Source: Deltaproteobacteria bacterium (GTDB lineage Bacteria; Desulfobacterota; Desulfobacteria; Desulfobacterales; JAFDCJ01). Taken from it: DNA of 6,376 nucleotides. The DNA is taken from assembly GCA_019310665.1 (NCBI GenBank), contig JAFDDW010000177.1:1-6376 (forward strand). The letters are read 5' to 3'. The notes below the pieces were generated by a model. The model did not search any database and was not told the DNA's origin. It saw only the letters and a list, made by a program, of their open reading frames with translations. Both the position numbers and the translations under genes were made by a program. Of this stretch, positions 5,331 through 6,376 are shown piece by piece (the stretch's first letter is position 1; each line of letters starts with the position of its first letter).

Positions 5331-5594
5331 TTAGATTCCAAGGTCATCAAATAAATCTTCAGCGGAGGAAAAGATTTTTCCTCTGCCCTGCCTTGAATTT
5401 TCAATGGCCCTCATTGTTTTTTTATTGGGAATCCGAAGTTCAAAAGGCAACCCCCGGTGGGCGATAATCTGGCGATAATAAAGTTCAAATGATTTTGACA
5501 CGGACAGGCCCAAGTCTTTAAGAATGGCTTCGGCCTCCTTTTTTATTTGCGGATCAATCAGTGCCCTGGCTGAGGCGGTTTTCGTTGTTCCCAT
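5331..5594 (-). CDS. dinJ: RelB/DinJ-type antitoxin of YafQ
   Basis: An 87-residue protein. Residues 7-50 form the ribbon-helix-helix DNA-binding domain typical of DinJ: SARALIDPQIKKEAEAILKD, then the LGLSVSKSFELYYRQII helix and GLPFELRIPN. The C-terminal part (KKTMRAIENSRQGRGKIF and on) is the segment that wraps around the toxin. The ATG at 5594 is supported by GGGAGGG about 5 bases upstream. It is the first gene of a two-gene operon with yafQ. As in other DinJ-YafQ pairs the antitoxin and complex should repress their promoter through the palindrome at 5610-5632. Confidence 0.94.
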   Translation of the reverse strand: MGTTKTASARALIDPQIKKEAEAILKDLGLSVSKSFELYYRQIIAHRGLPFELRIPNKKTMRAIENSRQGRGKIFSSAEDLFDDLGI

Positions 5595-5609
5595 AACATC
5601 CCTCCCTAT

Positions 5610-5647
5610 TTATAGCATATAATATGCTATAATAGCTACCGTGTCAA
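5610..5647 (-). promoter_or_regulatory. dinJ-yafQ promoter inside a perfect palindrome
   Basis: On the minus strand TTGACA (5647-5642), 17 bases, TATTAT (5624-5619): an almost consensus sigma70 promoter. The -10 lies in the centre of a perfect inverted repeat, TATAGCATAT (5611-5620) and ATATGCTATA (5622-5631) around one base; 5610 and 5632 also pair. Antitoxin binding here would block polymerase directly. Confidence 0.85.
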
Positions 5648-5669
5648 CAGGTTGAACTGGCACACAATG

Positions 5670-5704
5670 AAAAAAGCCCCAGGGAAATCTCTCTGGAGCT
5701 TTTT
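5670..5704 (-). terminator. Rho-independent terminator of the tRNA-Phe gene
   Basis: AAAAAGCCCCAG and CTGGAGCTTTTT form a stem with one mismatch and a loop of about 8 bases, flanked by A and T runs so it could work in both directions. It starts a few bases after the CCA end of the tRNA piece on the minus strand, as expected for the original terminator of that tRNA gene. It could also insulate dinJ-yafQ from upstream transcription. Confidence 0.85.
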
Positions 5705-5710
5705 AATTTA

Positions 5711-5756
5711 TGGTGCCGAGGGACAGAATCGAACTGCCGACACGGGGATTTTCAGT
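5711..5756 (-). other. 3' half of tRNA-Phe (GAA): attachment-site copy of an integrated element
   Basis: On the minus strand the last 46 bases match a bacterial tRNA-Phe: anticodon loop CTGAAAA with GAA at 5753-5751, 3' anticodon strand TCCCC, variable loop GTGTC, T-stem GGCAG with loop TTCGATT and CTGTC, acceptor strand CCTCGGC, then ACCA encoded. The 5' partner is missing: the bases that should read GGGGA are TGTAA, and no D-arm or GCCGAGG acceptor strand follows. So homology stops in the anticodon loop, the usual crossover region for tyrosine-recombinase elements that insert into tRNA genes. The fragment, with the terminator on its left, is the displaced end of the target. The complete tRNA-Phe should lie at the far, right-hand end of the element. 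Confidence 0.88.
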
Positions 5757-5836
5757 TACAATCAGTTGATTCTATTCCAATTTTTCAACTAACTTTTGGT
5801 TTCGTTTGGAACCATTTGGAAATATTTGACCTTGAC

Positions 5837-5858
5837 GGGCACAATTTGGGCACAATTT
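5837..5858. repeat. Perfect tandem 11-bp repeat next to the att site
   Basis: GGGCACAATTT occurs twice back to back, about 80 bases inside the element from the tRNA piece. It lies between the arms of the inverted repeat CCATTTGGA / TCCAAATGG. Position and form fit arm-type binding sites of a tyrosine recombinase, but this is inferred. Confidence 0.55.
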
Positions 5859-6066
5859 TCCATCACCATCCAAATGGCACATCACATGACGTTGGCTTTT
5901 TTTTGAACCTTTCCCGAGCACTCAAACTTCATAAATTGTCATGATACCAGCGTTATCTATTCATTAACAGCCGGGCTCCTTGACCTTTTCTTTTGACAAA
6001 GAAGCCGAGTATGTCGTAATTCTTTCCAAGCTATTATGCGCTGGGGGAATTTCTGGGCAAGGCCTA

Positions 6067-6096
6067 TTCAGTCTGGCGCAAAAAATAAAATATAAT
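6067..6096 (+). promoter_or_regulatory. Probable promoter of the rightmost gene
   Basis: A perfect TATAAT at 6091-6096, 18 bases after a poor -35 (TTCAGT, 6067-6072). It is about 65 bases upstream of the ATG at 6161. GGGCAA (6055-6060) and TTGCCC (6101-6106) form an inverted repeat enclosing it, which could be an operator. Confidence 0.4.
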
Positions 6097-6160
6097 GATT
6101 TTGCCCGGCACCTTTGATGAGGAATTTTAAAGATTTTGGAGCCTTTACTGGGAGAAAGAT

Positions 6161-6376
6161 ATGAATAGCGATGAAAGATTTATAACTGAAATACTGGATG
6201 ATGGCGGTCCATTTGTCATTTGGGAAAAAGAAAAAAAGGGGGCATTCAAGCGAGGAATGATACTGGATACCTGGGTCTGCGATAATCCCGAATGCCGGTA
6301 TCTTCATTTTCGAGCGGTTGCTATCGATGAACGGTTTAAGAATATGAAATTTAAAGGGAAAAAATTTGTTTATACA
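6161..6376 (+). CDS. Unidentified protein, cut by the right window edge
   Basis: Seventy-two codons are open to the end of the window, starting MNSDERFITEILDDGGPFVI. The ATG is preceded by GGGAGAAAG at a good distance, and the frame has no stop. Residues 39-51 contain VCDNPECRYLHFR, a Cys-x5-Cys with a nearby His that may bind a metal, as in small zinc-ribbon-like modules. The rest of the visible part is rich in charged residues, with a beta-strand look (GPFVIWEKEKKGAFKRGMIL) and no signal peptide or membrane segment. It is the first gene inside the integrated element, oriented away from the att site. I do not recognise the family, and the function is unknown. Confidence 0.7.
   Translation, partial: MNSDERFITEILDDGGPFVIWEKEKKGAFKRGMILDTWVCDNPECRYLHFRAVAIDERFKNMKFKGKKFVYT

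Larger units (their letters stand above)
5757..6160. other. Element-end region without a gene
   Basis: No gene was found in these 404 bases. The stretch holds short repeats near the att site: AGTTGA (5764-5769) with TCAACT (5785-5790), CCATTTGGA (5812-5820) with TCCAAATGG (5869-5877), and an 11-bp tandem repeat at 5837-5858. These may be recombinase or accessory-factor sites. From about 5880 to 6060 nothing was recognised. A promoter-like TATAAT is at 6091-6096. No integrase gene is visible on this side. Confidence 0.6.

Noticed and set aside
5710..5769. Plus-strand open frame MVPRDRIELPTRGFSVTIS across the tRNA piece
   Set aside because: It is the reverse complement of tRNA-Phe read as protein, a well-known spurious tail in integrase annotations; no gene leads into it here.
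6068..6307. Minus-strand open frame opposite the rightmost gene
   Set aside because: The plus frame has a ribosome binding site, a promoter and a better protein character; the minus one has none.

Overview
The window reads as bacterial chromosomal sequence from a decaying, accessory-rich region that ends at the attachment site of an integrated element. The mix of families (MarR, VapBC, an Fbp-like permease, a Tat-exported amidase remnant, DinJ-YafQ, a tRNA-Phe) and the tRNA-Phe sequence would fit a Desulfobacterota/deltaproteobacterium or another environmental proteobacterium. This is inference; nothing in the window fixes the taxon. Most genes are on the minus strand.

Layout. 1-53: start of a minus-strand gene that runs off the left edge. 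54-135: short intergenic region rich in inverted and direct repeats. 136-587: a MarR regulator gene broken by an internal deletion that removed the DNA-recognition helix; its promoter and a palindromic site survive at 606-646. 754-1425: an intact vapBC (Phd-type antitoxin, PIN toxin) operon with promoter and operator at 1443-1481. 1483-2166 (+): two unrelated gene scraps, an internal piece of a binding-protein-dependent ABC permease and the tail of a LamG-like beta-sandwich protein. 2189-3022 (+): an intact HEAT-repeat protein. 3181-3369 (-): the Tat signal peptide and first residues of an amidase-like protein, cut off after about 50 codons. 3668-4840 (-): a two-gene unit, a 311-residue RlaP-type nucleotidyltransferase and a 75-residue helical protein, bracketed by 34-bp direct repeats (3506-3539 and 4842-4875), with a weaker third copy at 5004-5025. 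5058-5594 (-): an intact dinJ-yafQ toxin-antitoxin operon with a promoter buried in a perfect 21-bp palindrome. 5670-5704: the terminator of a tRNA gene. 5711-5756 (-): the 3' half of tRNA-Phe(GAA), starting in the anticodon loop. 5757-6376: element-side DNA with an 11-bp tandem repeat and a partial plus-strand gene from 6161.

How it fits together. The tRNA half-gene plus its own terminator marks one end of an integrated element: the chromosome lies to the left and the element should extend to the right, outside the window. The chromosomal side looks like a gene graveyard in which the intact survivors are mostly selfish or accessory modules (two toxin-antitoxin pairs and the repeat-flanked nucleotidyltransferase pair). 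The best candidate for an undescribed unit is that nucleotidyltransferase plus small-protein pair. Its role cannot be read from sequence alone.
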